Part shown: positions 1 to 8,839 of the stretch, piece after piece
Numbering within the stretch: position 1 is the stretch's first letter
Layout of the letters: each line of letters opens with the position of its first letter
Assembly: GCA_016745215.1 (NCBI GenBank)
Contig: CP050890.1
Location: forward strand, 3,720,001 to 3,784,000
Length of the DNA stretch: 64,000 bases
Direction: 5' to 3'
Origin: Thiohalocapsa sp. PB-PSB1
GTDB lineage: Bacteria > Pseudomonadota > Gammaproteobacteria > Chromatiales > Chromatiaceae
Program-made: the position numbers and the translations under genes
The notes under the pieces: model-generated
What the model was told of the DNA's origin: nothing
Database searches by the model: none
Seen by the model: the letters and a program-made list of their open reading frames with translations, nothing else

Positions 1-2
1 GT

Positions 3-1454
3 AACCACGGAATCGTAAAGTCTCTGATGTTTGGTGATCTCGTCCTATTGCGGCCCGATTTGTTGAATGGATACGCTAGCGCTATTATTCGGGCTGCGCG
101 AGCGCACGTCGATGAAATAGGATGCGTGCGGGAGGAAGCCATCTTTTCCGATGGTTTCGACTTTACCGGAGTACAGCGTTTGGACAGAACCGATGAAGAG
201 TTGCTACTTCGCGCGCTTGTGCAGACCTTATTGCAGAAATCGATGTGCATTGCGGAAGACACAGCAGAAGGGCGGCAACTTGTCTTTCCCTCGCAGTATC
301 GGCGTGACCGTCCAGTCTTGGACGAGCCGAATGCTTTTGTATCGTATTCCTTTTCTGGCGAGTGGCAGACAGTTTGGACCACGCTTCTTGTCCGGCTTTG
401 GTATAGCCAACAATTTTCTAAAAAAGAGCTATGGCGCAATGCTGCGGAGTTAGAGACACGAGGATGCAGCAAAGTTGGATTATCAATACGTCACGATAGA
501 GGCACTGGCCGTGCATCTGTCAGCATTTTTTTTGAAGAAGGTGTGTCGGACGACCTAAAGATCTTGCTTGTTGAATACGTTTTCCAACACCTGCAAAAGC
601 ACTGTGTACACATTGAAAGAGATCTACACTATGTGTGCCCCAGTTGCCGGAGACCGGTGACGGATCTGGAAGCGGTGCGCGAGCGTTTGTCTACAAGTAA
701 AGAATTCATATTTTGTCAGTTTTGCGATGAGAAGGTGCCGTTAGTAGAGTTCTTGGAGCAAGCCCAAGACACGAACGCGGTAGCCAAGAAAATTTTGGAG
801 ATGGAATTAACGGCCACGCAGAGTCTTGAAAGGCAATCCCTAGAGCAACTTCTTGTGGGACACATGATGGCGATATGTTTAGAAGCTGATCAGGTGTTTG
901 TGCATCTCCGGGGTCCGGCTTGTGGGATCGACGGCGTGGTCCATTTTAAGCGTGATGTCGGGAGCGTGTCAGAGAAAAGAATTTATTTGCACCTCGCGTG
1001 CCGGGACGTCGTGCGGATAGTAGGAGCGTCAAGCGACAGGTTGGATCTGCTTGTCGTGGACGATTGCTTTATTGGCGAGTTGGACGAGCAAGACAGCGAT
1101 ATCTTTGTGGTCACTCGGATCACGAACGATGAGTCAGGTGAAGATCTTATTGTTTGGGGTAATGCGGGAGAAACCCTAAGGCAGACCTTAGCTGAGTATG
1201 AGCCGAGGGTTTTGGCAGCAGAACAAGCTTGCGCAGTAGCGAAGGCTGATTTAGACAGTCACAAAAAGCGTACCAAAGAGGAACACGAAGCTGCGCGAAA
1301 ACGGTATATGGATACGACGCAAGGTTTGCATGCGGTTCGACAAGAGCTATACCGTGCTAAGCACCAGATTTCGCTTGAGATAGAGCAAGTAAATCTCCGG
1401 GCTCTTTGGGGTCAACGGGACCGGGCGTTTGACGAAGGCGGAAAAAGTGCGTAG
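3..1454 (+). CDS. C-terminal part of a large STAND/ROCO-like signalling protein (5' truncated by window edge)
   Basis: The frame is open to the left edge, so the first ATG at 27 is probably internal and the real N-terminus lies outside the window. Residues about 1-130 (counted from that Met) have a winged-helix-like pattern (FGDLVLLRPDLL, then LVFPSQYRRD, then a V.YSFSGEW segment), which I know from the part of bacterial STAND/COR-type NTPases that follows the nucleotide-binding module. Two CXXC pairs (C204/C207 and C230/C233) look like a zinc knuckle. Residues about 395-460 are charged and probably coiled coil. No nucleotide-binding motif is visible because that half is missing. Such proteins act in signalling or phage defence; that role is inference here. 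It stands next to transposon debris in a defence-island-like setting. Confidence 0.5.
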   Translation, partial: NHGIVKSLMFGDLVLLRPDLLNGYASAIIRAARAHVDEIGCVREEAIFSDGFDFTGVQRLDRTDEELLLRALVQTLLQKSMCIAEDTAEGRQLVFPSQYRRDRPVLDEPNAFVSYSFSGEWQTVWTTLLVRLWYSQQFSKKELWRNAAELETRGCSKVGLSIRHDRGTGRASVSIFFEEGVSDDLKILLVEYVFQHLQKHCVHIERDLHYVCPSCRRPVTDLEAVRERLSTSKEFIFCQFCDEKVPLVEFLEQAQDTNAVAKKILEMELTATQSLERQSLEQLLVGHMMAICLEADQVFVHLRGPACGIDGVVHFKRDVGSVSEKRIYLHLACRDVVRIVGASSDRLDLLVVDDCFIGELDEQDSDIFVVTRITNDESGEDLIVWGNAGETLRQTLAEYEPRVLAAEQACAVAKADLDSHKKRTKEEHEAARKRYMDTTQGLHAVRQELYRAKHQISLEIEQVNLRALWGQRDRAFDEGGKSA

Positions 1455-1550
1455 AGGCCAGCGGGCCACCAACGGGGTCCGGTCTCTGTGCTGATGGCCA
1501 AGCACTAGCGAGGCTTCGCCTCAGACCGACGAGCCTTGAGGCGGGGGAAG

Positions 1551-1660
1551 ACGAAAACCAGGGACGAAAACCAGGGACAGACAGAAAACCAGGACAGAAA
1601 ACCAGGGACAGACCACGATTTTCTGAAAACCAGAAAAACCAGGGACAGACCACGGTTTTC
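1551..1660. repeat. Cluster of REP-like units beside the RAYT gene
   Basis: AAAACCAGGGACAGA-type units occur four to five times here, some truncated. The last unit (1637-1660) is AACCAGGGACAGACCACGG followed by TTTTC, so AAAACC and GGTTTT can pair as a small hairpin. The same unit appears in inverted orientation at 2621-2645, so the transposase gene lies between inverted REP-like units, the usual arrangement for a RAYT. The rest of 1455-1671 shows no gene. Confidence 0.65.
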
Positions 1661-1671
1661 TTGTTTCCACG

Positions 1672-2578
1672 TTAGATTGGCAACTTCCGCTTAAGCTGAT
1701 CGTCGTCGGGTGCCTCTTTCCTCGGTCGTCCGGACTTGCCGGGCCAGGTACGGCGGCCGACCATCGAGGCGATTTGCCGCTGGAAACGCTCGCTGCCGAG
1801 CGCGAAGGCGCCGTTGGTCGCATCTCGAATGGCTGTAAGATCGCCCTCCGGGATCTCATCGGCGAAGAGGCTCAGGTAGCGAGCGCGGCGCGCTTCCTCG
1901 CCCTCGGCGAGGGCGCAATCAATCGAGTGCGGAACGACGACCGGATCGCCGACGCCCAAAGCGTTGCAACGGTAGCTCGACCAAGGATCATCGCCCGCGG
2001 CTTGGTCCATGTGCGCGCGAACCGGGTCCAACTCGATGTAGCCTTGGCAGGCGAGCAGATAGCTGTCCGCCTCGATGACAGAGGAGCGAAAGCGCCCTTC
2101 GAAAAGCGTGCCGGTCCGACGGTAGGTCCGGTTGATATATTGCACCTAGCCTGACACAGGGGGCCTTGTCCCAGTCCCTTCATCAGCAGCGACGGTCCCC
2201 GATCGGTTGCCGGTGTCATGAGCAAGTGCAGATGATTGGTCATGAGCACCAGCCCTTTCAAGGTGCGTAAAAACAACATTATGAATCAGTCTCTTAGCGT
2301 CAAGGGCTCGCAGGCATCCGCAGTCGCTTGCCAGCTTGTCGGAAAGCAAACACCGCAAAATCATGCGGTTGCGGTCGTACACGTATCAACACCTTGAAAG
2401 GGCTGGTCATGAGCACCTAGGCATGGACCCACACCGACTCCGCTGCCGCTCGCTCGACCAGCATGCCGAGGAGCGCCCGATCATCGGCGTCGTCGAAGAA
2501 GATCGCGGACCGGTCGATACCGCGCAGAATGGCGTGCAACGCAAAGCCGGCTGCGACGATGCGTGCGTGTCGGGCCAT
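1672..2578 (-). pseudogene. REP-associated tyrosine transposase (RAYT, IS200/Y1 family), disrupted
   Basis: The minus strand from ATG 2578 reads MARHARIVAAGFALHAILRG, the usual start of RAYT proteins. It reaches a TAG at the edge of a 154-bp insert (2251-2404) and resumes with LMTNHLHLLMTP, which contains the HLHLL form of the HUH metal-binding motif. A second lesion near 2150-2170 (about 20 foreign bases in place of six) shifts the frame before QYINRTYRRTGTLFEGRF and the C-terminal half, ending at 1672. RAYTs cut and mobilise REP hairpins; this copy must be inactive. REP-like units flank it on both sides. Confidence 0.85.
2251..2404. mobile_element. 154-bp MITE with 15-bp terminal inverted repeats
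   Basis: The ends are perfect inverted repeats, AGCCCTTTCAAGGTG at 2251-2265 and its complement at 2390-2404. The element is flanked by a 13-bp direct repeat, GGTCATGAGCACC, at 2238-2250 and 2405-2417, which is the expected target duplication. It has no credible ORF. A duplication this long fits the IS4 family (10-13 bp), but that assignment is inference. It sits inside the RAYT coding sequence. Confidence 0.8.
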
Positions 2579-2620
2579 AAAAATCCGCTTGTGTGAACGT
2601 TCGTTATTGGCTAGTTTAAC

Positions 2621-2645
2621 GCGAAACCGTGGTTTGTTCCCGGTT
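2621..2645. repeat. Inverted REP-like unit on the far side of the RAYT
   Basis: GCGAAACCGTGGTTTGTTCC followed by CGGTT is, when reverse-complemented, the same unit as 1637-1660 with a few changes. It marks the outer boundary of the RAYT-REP element. Confidence 0.55.
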
Positions 2646-2687
2646 CCGCCCGCAATCGTACGCTGGCCAAGCCGTTTCGCTGGACCT

Positions 2688-3473
2688 ATGGAGGCAAGTC
2701 ACTCGCAGCCTGAAAGAAAAACTGTCTCAGAACTTTCACTCCGGGCCACTAGCAATATAGCGTTGACCAGCTCGTCCCAACCATATCGATTTTTCTCGCG
2801 CGCGTGGCCGTGGGATCTGGTGCTGGATGTGGGCTCCGGTGATAATCCGCATGTTCGTGCGGACGTTCTACTTGACGTCTCCGGTTACAACCAACATCGT
2901 TGGGGCCCTCTGAGATACTCGGATCGCTTGATCTTGTGCAATGGCAACGTCTTGCCATTTGCTAACAAGCAGTTTGACAAAGCGCTTTGCTCCCATTGTC
3001 TAGAACATAGTGAAGATCCAGCTACTTTAGCAAAAGAAATTGTCAGAGTCGCGCGGAGCGGCATTATAGAAGTCCCATCGCCCTATTTAGACATCTGGTT
3101 CCAACCCAACAACACCCATCAGTGGATATTCGCGGCGCGAGGCAGTACTCTACTGTACGCCCCGTCGCCGCGATATGAACTGCCTATGCCAACATTGCCC
3201 GTAACGGTCAGCCTGCTACGCAATGATCCGTTATTCCGTGCCGCGTACTTGTACGACCAATACGTCTTTAGAGTGCGCATATACTGGAGAGATAAACTCG
3301 AACTCCAGCGCGTGAGTAGCGAGGAAGTGCTCCGCTTACAGCGGTTGTGCGAGCAATCAGTAGATTGGGGGCGACTATGCAGCCGCTCTCTCGGCTACAC
3401 GTTTGGCTGTACTTTTGATCGCGTGGTGAGTTGGGCACGCAAAGCAGTTGCTTCAAAACAGTCCTTCCGTTAG
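2688..3473 (+). CDS. Class I SAM-dependent methyltransferase
   Basis: A 261-residue protein with Rossmann-fold methyltransferase motifs: motif I VLDVGSGDNP (about residues 46-55), an acidic strand-2 end (DVSGYN), and LPFANKQFDKALCSHCLEHS, the post-II/III region typical of methyltransferase domain 11. The start at 2688 is chosen because upstream codons overlap the RAYT; no clear ribosome site is seen, so the start is uncertain. The substrate is unknown. It is followed within 2 bp by a kinase-like gene and then an overlapping nucleotidyltransferase, so the three are probably one operon. GC content is visibly lower than in the 19-64 kb part, which suggests transfer. Confidence 0.75.
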   Translation: MEASHSQPERKTVSELSLRATSNIALTSSSQPYRFFSRAWPWDLVLDVGSGDNPHVRADVLLDVSGYNQHRWGPLRYSDRLILCNGNVLPFANKQFDKALCSHCLEHSEDPATLAKEIVRVARSGIIEVPSPYLDIWFQPNNTHQWIFAARGSTLLYAPSPRYELPMPTLPVTVSLLRNDPLFRAAYLYDQYVFRVRIYWRDKLELQRVSSEEVLRLQRLCEQSVDWGRLCSRSLGYTFGCTFDRVVSWARKAVASKQSFR

Positions 3474-3475
3474 GA

Positions 3476-4303
3476 ATGAAAACGAATCGGCATAATCAAA
3501 TGCTACGCGCCAAACCGTGGGTCTTCAAGCGGTTTCGCGGTCCCCAAGCGAGACGCCGTTTTTGGTCCGAAGTCTTGACGAGAAAGATGCTTGAGGGGTG
3601 TGATCTAGACTACATCCCGATCCTCGCTTCGATTCCATCGCTTCGGTTACTCGTCCTGCCCTGGGTGGAGGTAAAAGCTATCTCATGGGGTAGAGAACTT
3701 CTGTCGAGGTTTGCACATCACGTCGCATCCCTCGGTGACTCACTGGCTTTTACTAATGACTTGACCCGTTGCGGATGGCTTGATCGCCCTGAAAAAATGG
3801 CTTCTTTTGACTCATTTTCTTACTTTCTACAAGTCCAAGCAACAGGGTATCAGAATCGTTTTGGGTCGTCACTTCTGAACGAAAGGGAACGTCGCTACTT
3901 ATTGCACTTGTTTGACCAATGCAAGAACACTAATCCATCAACAATGGCGCTGACTGACTGCTCCCAAAAGAATGTTTTTATTTCTAACAATGGATTTTGG
4001 CATTACGACTTTGAAGCTACGCTGATTGCGCCGCGGGATACGTTCTTGACGAAGGTCGCACTAAATCTAGTTCGGGACGCGCACGCTTCAGAACGTGACG
4101 GTGCGCTGGCGGCTGCCAGGTATCTTCTCTCTCAATCTGAAAATAAACCTCTTGTGTTAGCATCGCTCGCCTTCTTTCTCCTTCGGATGGCGATCTACGC
4201 GCGCGTCTGGGGCGGTGAAGTTGTTAATCCTTCAGCCGCGCTGAATTGCCTTGTAGCTGGCGGTTCAGATATCGAAATAATTGGGAAGATACACGATGAC
4301 TAG
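3476..4303 (+). CDS. APH/choline-kinase-fold protein (putative small-molecule kinase)
   Basis: About 275 residues. VFKRF near the N-terminus fits the beta-3 lysine of the protein-kinase-like fold. TDCSQKNVFISNNGFWHYDF carries a D....N catalytic loop and a DFE in the place of DFG, as in aminoglycoside or choline phosphotransferases. The catalytic loop lacks the usual HGD histidine (TDC instead), so activity is not certain. ATG 3476 follows the upstream stop by 2 bp; a TTG at 3431 is an alternative. The 3' end overlaps the next gene by 8 bp, indicating translational coupling. Target unknown. Confidence 0.55.
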   Translation: MKTNRHNQMLRAKPWVFKRFRGPQARRRFWSEVLTRKMLEGCDLDYIPILASIPSLRLLVLPWVEVKAISWGRELLSRFAHHVASLGDSLAFTNDLTRCGWLDRPEKMASFDSFSYFLQVQATGYQNRFGSSLLNERERRYLLHLFDQCKNTNPSTMALTDCSQKNVFISNNGFWHYDFEATLIAPRDTFLTKVALNLVRDAHASERDGALAAARYLLSQSENKPLVLASLAFFLLRMAIYARVWGGEVVNPSAALNCLVAGGSDIEIIGKIHDD

Positions 4304-5483
4304 TTCCCGCGTTGACCGAGACATTCCATTCGCGATCGATTACCGCATCTTTGGCTCTTTACTTGATCGCATGGCATGGAGCACACTAGTTCGTCACCAG
4401 TTACGCGGCCATGTAATAAATCTAAAAATGCTTCCACCAAAGGCTACTATTTGCGCCTTCGGGTCAGTGGCACGGGGTGAAATGGATACATTGTATTCAG
4501 ACATCGATCTCATGTTTTTGGGCGTCCAGTCGCGCCAACGAACGAATATCCTGCGTAACCTCCTTGCCGGTCACCAAGGACTTGACTTTGATCACGCTGA
4601 GCGATTCGTTGATGCGCAAGATGCCGTATCCGTAGAGCGTTTGGAGCTACGTTTCCCCGCCCTTGTGGAGAGCCAACTACTGGAAAGCAACAGCGAAATA
4701 TCATTGCGTCGTCGAGTTCAGTTTATCACTGAAGCAGTATGTGTTGTCGGAGACAATTATTTTGAAGACCTCACTGAGCAAGTCGTCAATTTTTATGGGC
4801 TTATACCTAGAAGGAAACGTCGACAGAATCCACATAAGTTTCTTGAAGATCTAAATACTTATTATTCGAATATGCTTGATGTGTCTGCGCAGAAAGAAGC
4901 AAGCAGTAACTTTCATGCGAAGTACCTTTTAGCGCGAGAGATTGGTCAGCATTTTACGCGGCTAGCCGTTCTTGTCGCCGTGTTCTCAAAAGATGCAATT
5001 TTGATGACGCCTCGTCCAGCGTTAGCGTACGCTCGAATCTTGCGTCAGCCTGCATTGCATAAGTTACTCTTTTGGGTCACACCTTTCTTTCTTTCGGGAA
5101 ATACGATGTCAGTTCTTAAGTCTGCCCACACTACATCTTTGCGCAAGATATCGCGAGATATTGATCAACTTCTGTTTGAAACAGTGGCGGAATGCGCAAA
5201 AACTTATTCAGATGCATTGGATATTTTGCACGAACCGGATATGCGCGAACACCTGAACCAAGAGTCAGCGAATATTCTGAACTGGAGAAGCGACCCTGAC
5301 TTGAAACTGTTCAATAACCAAGTTTCAATTATTGCGCAGAGTCTTCAAAAGCTTGGGAAAATTCTTGGCAACATATTTTTGTTAGCAGACGAAAAAAGGG
5401 TGTTTCGTCGGCCATATGCAGAAAGCGGTCTTCAGGTCGCAATGAAAAACTTCCAGGATGGAGTTAAGAGTTCTTTGAACTAG
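4296..5483 (+). CDS. Nucleotidyltransferase-fold protein (GlnD/DUF294-like catalytic domain)
   Basis: About 395 residues. FGSVARGEMDTLYSDIDLMF (roughly residues 54-73) is the Pol-beta nucleotidyltransferase signature GS...D.D, with the two metal-binding aspartates in SDID. The rest is mainly helical and not recognised. ATG 4296 is preferred over 4281 because GGGA stands about 10 bases upstream and the codon overlaps the previous stop. It is the third gene of a three-gene unit with a methyltransferase and a kinase-like protein. Such enzymes transfer NMP to small molecules, tRNA or protein; the target is unknown. The gene is AT-rich compared with the T6SS locus. Confidence 0.65.
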   Translation: MTSSRVDRDIPFAIDYRIFGSLLDRMAWSTLVRHQLRGHVINLKMLPPKATICAFGSVARGEMDTLYSDIDLMFLGVQSRQRTNILRNLLAGHQGLDFDHAERFVDAQDAVSVERLELRFPALVESQLLESNSEISLRRRVQFITEAVCVVGDNYFEDLTEQVVNFYGLIPRRKRRQNPHKFLEDLNTYYSNMLDVSAQKEASSNFHAKYLLAREIGQHFTRLAVLVAVFSKDAILMTPRPALAYARILRQPALHKLLFWVTPFFLSGNTMSVLKSAHTTSLRKISRDIDQLLFETVAECAKTYSDALDILHEPDMREHLNQESANILNWRSDPDLKLFNNQVSIIAQSLQKLGKILGNIFLLADEKRVFRRPYAESGLQVAMKNFQDGVKSSLN

Positions 5484-5607
5484 CTCCGCTCTCGAATAGA
5501 ATGGACGTCGCAGCCTTGAACGCGCGGCATTAGATCTTTCAAGGCAAGTCAATCGAGGGTGATTTATGGGGAACGGATAGCGGTGGCCTATTGAAATGGG
5601 AGACCGC

Positions 5608-6540
5608 TTATTGCGTGTTTTGATATAGTCCTTTAGGTTTGTCCACCAGTTGGCAAATCTTTGCAGTAATCGCCGCGTTAGCAGCAACTTCGGTTAACGT
5701 AGTAGCATCTGACAGTGCTATCGAGCTTTGTGAGAGCCAGGCGGATATGAAATTAAAGCCGAAACAGGTTCGAAAGAGTTCGGCGTTCCCAAAACGAGGG
5801 TTGAGGTCAAAGATCACCCCGCTATCGCCAAGCCACGCGAATTGCATGTTATAAATGACGTCAAGATTGGCTCGTTCCGCGATTTCTTGGGCAAACGCCC
5901 TTGGGGCACTGGGCACATCTCGACTTGCTACAACGGTGTGTCCATCTTGCTGCTCAATTCGCCGAATGCAAGACCACTTTCGGCCAGCGGAGGAAGCGAC
6001 GATCGTGAGAGAATATTCGTCACGTTCAGAGGACAGAAGTGGCTCAGCGAAATAGCCTTCATGTAGATGAATTCCATCCGCTCGTTTTTTTAGAACGACC
6101 TGGTTCTGCGAGGAATGACCCATTCGCGGCTTAACTAGCGCAGGAAGTGGAAGCAGTGGATCACGAACCGAATAGCACGGAATGAGCAAGTGAGCTATAT
6201 CATACTGTTGTCGTCTAAGATTAAGCTTGTCAAATGCTTCATAGCCATCTAGATAGGGCTCTGCCAGCACGCGATGACGGGAACCTAACTGATTCGAAAG
6301 AACGATGCCGCGTTGAGTGCAAGGAACGACTAGTGAGTCGACCTGGCAATCGAGAAGTTGTTCAAAAGTCCGGTAGTAGTTCTCTATGGTGCCGGCGATA
6401 CGAGTATCGAGGCGTGGATGTGTAAGAAGCGGTTCGTTCCAACTCAGCGCAATAATCTTGCAATCGGAAACTGCAAGCATACTACACGCAGCGGCGATCG
6501 CGCCGCGAGGTAAATGTATTCCCTCGACTATTATCAACAC
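5608..6540 (-). CDS. ATP-grasp family ligase-like protein
   Basis: 310 residues from a GTG at 6540. The C-terminal half has the ATP-grasp end motif FDLNPRFGNAELFRTCFGFN (N..FG, metal- and ATP-binding), and LVKPRMGHSSQNQVVLKK fits the earlier lysine and glycine loop. The N-terminus (MLIIVEGIHLPRGAIAAACS) resembles a Rossmann pre-ATP-grasp domain. The protein is close to the PylC/carbamoyl-phosphate-synthase-like group that joins a carboxylate to an amine. It converges on the methyltransferase-kinase-nucleotidyltransferase unit with a 124-bp gap in which I see no clear terminator. Function in a common pathway is inference. Confidence 0.7.
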   Translation of the reverse strand: MLIIVEGIHLPRGAIAAACSMLAVSDCKIIALSWNEPLLTHPRLDTRIAGTIENYYRTFEQLLDCQVDSLVVPCTQRGIVLSNQLGSRHRVLAEPYLDGYEAFDKLNLRRQQYDIAHLLIPCYSVRDPLLPLPALVKPRMGHSSQNQVVLKKRADGIHLHEGYFAEPLLSSERDEYSLTIVASSAGRKWSCIRRIEQQDGHTVVASRDVPSAPRAFAQEIAERANLDVIYNMQFAWLGDSGVIFDLNPRFGNAELFRTCFGFNFISAWLSQSSIALSDATTLTEVAANAAITAKICQLVDKPKGLYQNTQ

Positions 6541-6711
6541 GAACAGAGGTTACGGTGGGATGAGTGTTTTTCTTCCATGCACGTGTAATCGTGCGCAACA
6601 CGGCCTTTGATTCTAAACCGATTGAAGGCAAGACCTAAGCTTGGTTTTTTGGCGAATATTTTGCAACCGCTTTTCCGATAGCCCTATGGTCTAACACTTA
6701 GCGTTGCGGGC
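6541..6711. other. Upstream region of the ATP-grasp gene
   Basis: This gap should hold the promoter of the leftward ATP-grasp gene, but no convincing -35/-10 pair was identified. No gene is seen. Confidence 0.4.
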
Positions 6712-7390
6712 GATGCGCGTTCAAGCGTCAAAACACGGGCGAGGCATGACGCAGGTAGCCGCAGCTTTTGAGTTGAATGTGCACGCCGTATTTCGTTGGC
6801 TGGCCGCTTAAGCTAGTGGTGGGCGGAAGGCGCTCGAAACGAAGGCGATCCGACGGCGCCCCTCGGAGCTTCAGGAAGCGCAGTGGAGCTGGTTTGCCGA
6901 GATTGTACGCGACACCGCAGCATCGCTTTGGGTTTGTGTTGTGGACCGTGGGCCTGATCCAGAAGCCGCTGGCACGACAGTTCGGCTTGTACTGTTCCGC
7001 TGGACGGTGGGACGGGCGATGTTAGCCTTTGGCTTTCCCCGGCAGGGTCAGGGGCGCTAGGCGCGCGACCGCGACCCCGTGCTTGTTGAGCGCCAGCAGG
7101 CCGAGAATTTTCCGGTCATCGCAGCCGTGGCCAAGCGCGTGGGGGTGGTTCTCTTCTCGGGCGACGAGGAGGGGCCGCGCTCGGATCATGAGGCCATTGT
7201 CACTAGAAAGCCGAAGGGACGCAGGCTGACGGTAGCCACCTCGGGGCGGCGCTTCGGAACCAACATCGTGTCCGCGGTCGCTGGGAAAGGGACCTTCCAG
7301 TTCATGCTCCATGCGGGGCGAATGACCGTCGTGGTTGTGTGAAGGCTTTCTGCGTCGCCTAGTGCATGATGCCGACGCACCGCGCGAGAG
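6712..7390 (+). pseudogene. IS630-family transposase, degenerate
   Basis: Fragments in different frames follow the IS630 order: a helix-turn-helix part (RGMTQVAAAFELNVHAVFRW), an in-frame stop, then TPQHRFGFVLWTVGLI in another frame, and finally ENFPVIAAVAKRVGVVLFSG next to DEEGPRSDH, the DDE region where DEAG.RSDH is usual. At least two frameshifts and several stops make it inactive. It separates the ATP-grasp gene from the next nucleotidyltransferase-like gene. Confidence 0.8.
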
Positions 7391-7499
7391 TGTTGCTCCT
7401 ATTTCGAGCAGGTAAGGTTTCAGATACACCAGACTCAACAACCACCGGTTGAGAGCCGGGGGGGAGTTACGGATTGAAAGTCTGGACCCGGGTCGAAAA

Positions 7500-7776
7500 C
7501 CCGTTTAGTATTCTGTCCGGAAGTTGTCGTCACCTGTTGGCTCGAAGTAATGCTCAGGATACATCTGAATCATCTTATCCGTTACTTCGCCCGTGGTCGC
7601 ACAAGAATTACGTACAGCCGGGAGTTGCGGCTCCACAATCGTCGCTTAAGCTGCGGAAACTGCTTGAACAGCTTACTCGCCGTGTGGCTGCCGTACCAGT
7701 ACTCCACGTCTACCTCTTCTCGCACGCGGCCCAATAGAGAGAGTAGATCTACCCGCCAAAAAGGCAAGGGTTTCAA
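7500..7776 (-). pseudogene. IS200/IS605 TnpA remnant (C-terminal part)
   Basis: The minus strand gives GSHTASKLFKQFPQLKRRLW, the usual sequence after the HUH motif in IS200-type TnpA, then after a frameshift GEVTDKMIQMYPEHYFEP, matching the C-terminal end of the family. The N-terminal half is absent. A small hairpin CGGGT-cgaaa-ACCCG follows at about 7490-7505 and could be the element's end structure. Confidence 0.65.
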
Positions 7777-8038
7777 AATTGCTGTGTACTAAGAAGTATC
7801 AGGTCTTTGAGCCGCGTTTTCTGCATCGATAAGGGTTTACCATGGCGGTAATGCAAAGGATATGGAGCCACCGTTTGCTCATTTTCAATGCCAAGAACGA
7901 AGATACCCATGATGGTTCAGCTCGTATCGGTTTTTGATAACCAACGATTCCGGATTGGAGGGTCCTGGGTGGACCACCCGATGCGCTCTTAATTCCTCGG
8001 GAACGACCGACATTCAGGTTAGAAATTCGGAGGCAAGC
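7777..8038. other. Gap upstream of the second nucleotidyltransferase-like gene
   Basis: No gene is seen. The right end carries a strong ribosome site, GGAGG at 8029-8033, which fixes the GTG start at 8039. A longer in-frame reading from a TTG at 7934 has no such site. Confidence 0.5.
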
Positions 8039-8839
8039 GTGCTCGATATTACGAAATGTGTTTGGGAAGAAGTTTGCTCGGCATTTAATGAGGGAACTGT
8101 ATTCCTGGTGGGGTCGGCAGCAGGGCAGACAAGAGCTGAAGAGGCAGGCGATATTGATATCATCGCTGTAACCCATTTTGTGACATTGGAACCCTATCTT
8201 CAGTTTACTGCCGGTTTGCAAGAGAATTGCGTTTGTTTCTCGTCGTCTCCCAATGTCAGTGAGGCTCTACTAGAGCTTAGGCACGGCCCATTCAAACCTC
8301 CTAATGGGGTAAAACAGCTGCATCTAGCCTTGCACACGACACTGAGTATCCAGGATGTTCCCTTGATTACAAGGGTGGACTGGGCGACTGCAGCAAGTTT
8401 TTGCCGAGGGGGTGATGTGAGGAGTGCACTCCGCTTGGAAAATGTGGCCAACAAGACATTGTGGGCTTCATTTCTGGAGGAGATCGCAAGATTAGTGTGG
8501 CAAGTGGACAATGACATAGTGCTGTACCGTACTTGGGAAAAAGCTGGAGCGGGAGCTGGGGAATTTAGGTTAGTGCAGAACCAAGCTGTGCGAAGCCGTC
8601 TATGTAGTGATCGAGTGTTTGCTAGACACGTCATTCGCGCGTCAGTAGCTAATGCAACGCTGCTGTTGGGCAGACAAAATCAAATGTCGTCATCCGAACT
8701 TAGAAAAATTGTGCATGCTCATTGGCCTGAAAGTATTGGTGCTTGGGACAGTGCGGCGATTGGGGAACACGTTTCTCAAAAGGGATTATTGGCTCACCTT
8801 AAGCGACTTGAAAGCTGGGGCCGCATCACGCAAGAATAA
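8039..8839 (+). CDS. Nucleotidyltransferase-fold protein, second type
   Basis: 266 residues from GTG 8039, chosen because GGAGG lies six bases upstream. VFLVGSAAGQTRAEEAGDID (about residues 21-40) matches the GS...D.D nucleotidyltransferase signature, though the spacing is longer than usual and no clear third aspartate was found, so catalysis is uncertain. The rest (many Trp and helix-forming residues) is not recognised. The gene is bounded by dead transposons on the left and by an intron on the right, so it appears to be an isolated cargo gene. Its base composition is closer to the 2.7-6.5 kb block than to the T6SS genes. Confidence 0.5.
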   Translation: MLDITKCVWEEVCSAFNEGTVFLVGSAAGQTRAEEAGDIDIIAVTHFVTLEPYLQFTAGLQENCVCFSSSPNVSEALLELRHGPFKPPNGVKQLHLALHTTLSIQDVPLITRVDWATAASFCRGGDVRSALRLENVANKTLWASFLEEIARLVWQVDNDIVLYRTWEKAGAGAGEFRLVQNQAVRSRLCSDRVFARHVIRASVANATLLLGRQNQMSSSELRKIVHAHWPESIGAWDSAAIGEHVSQKGLLAHLKRLESWGRITQE

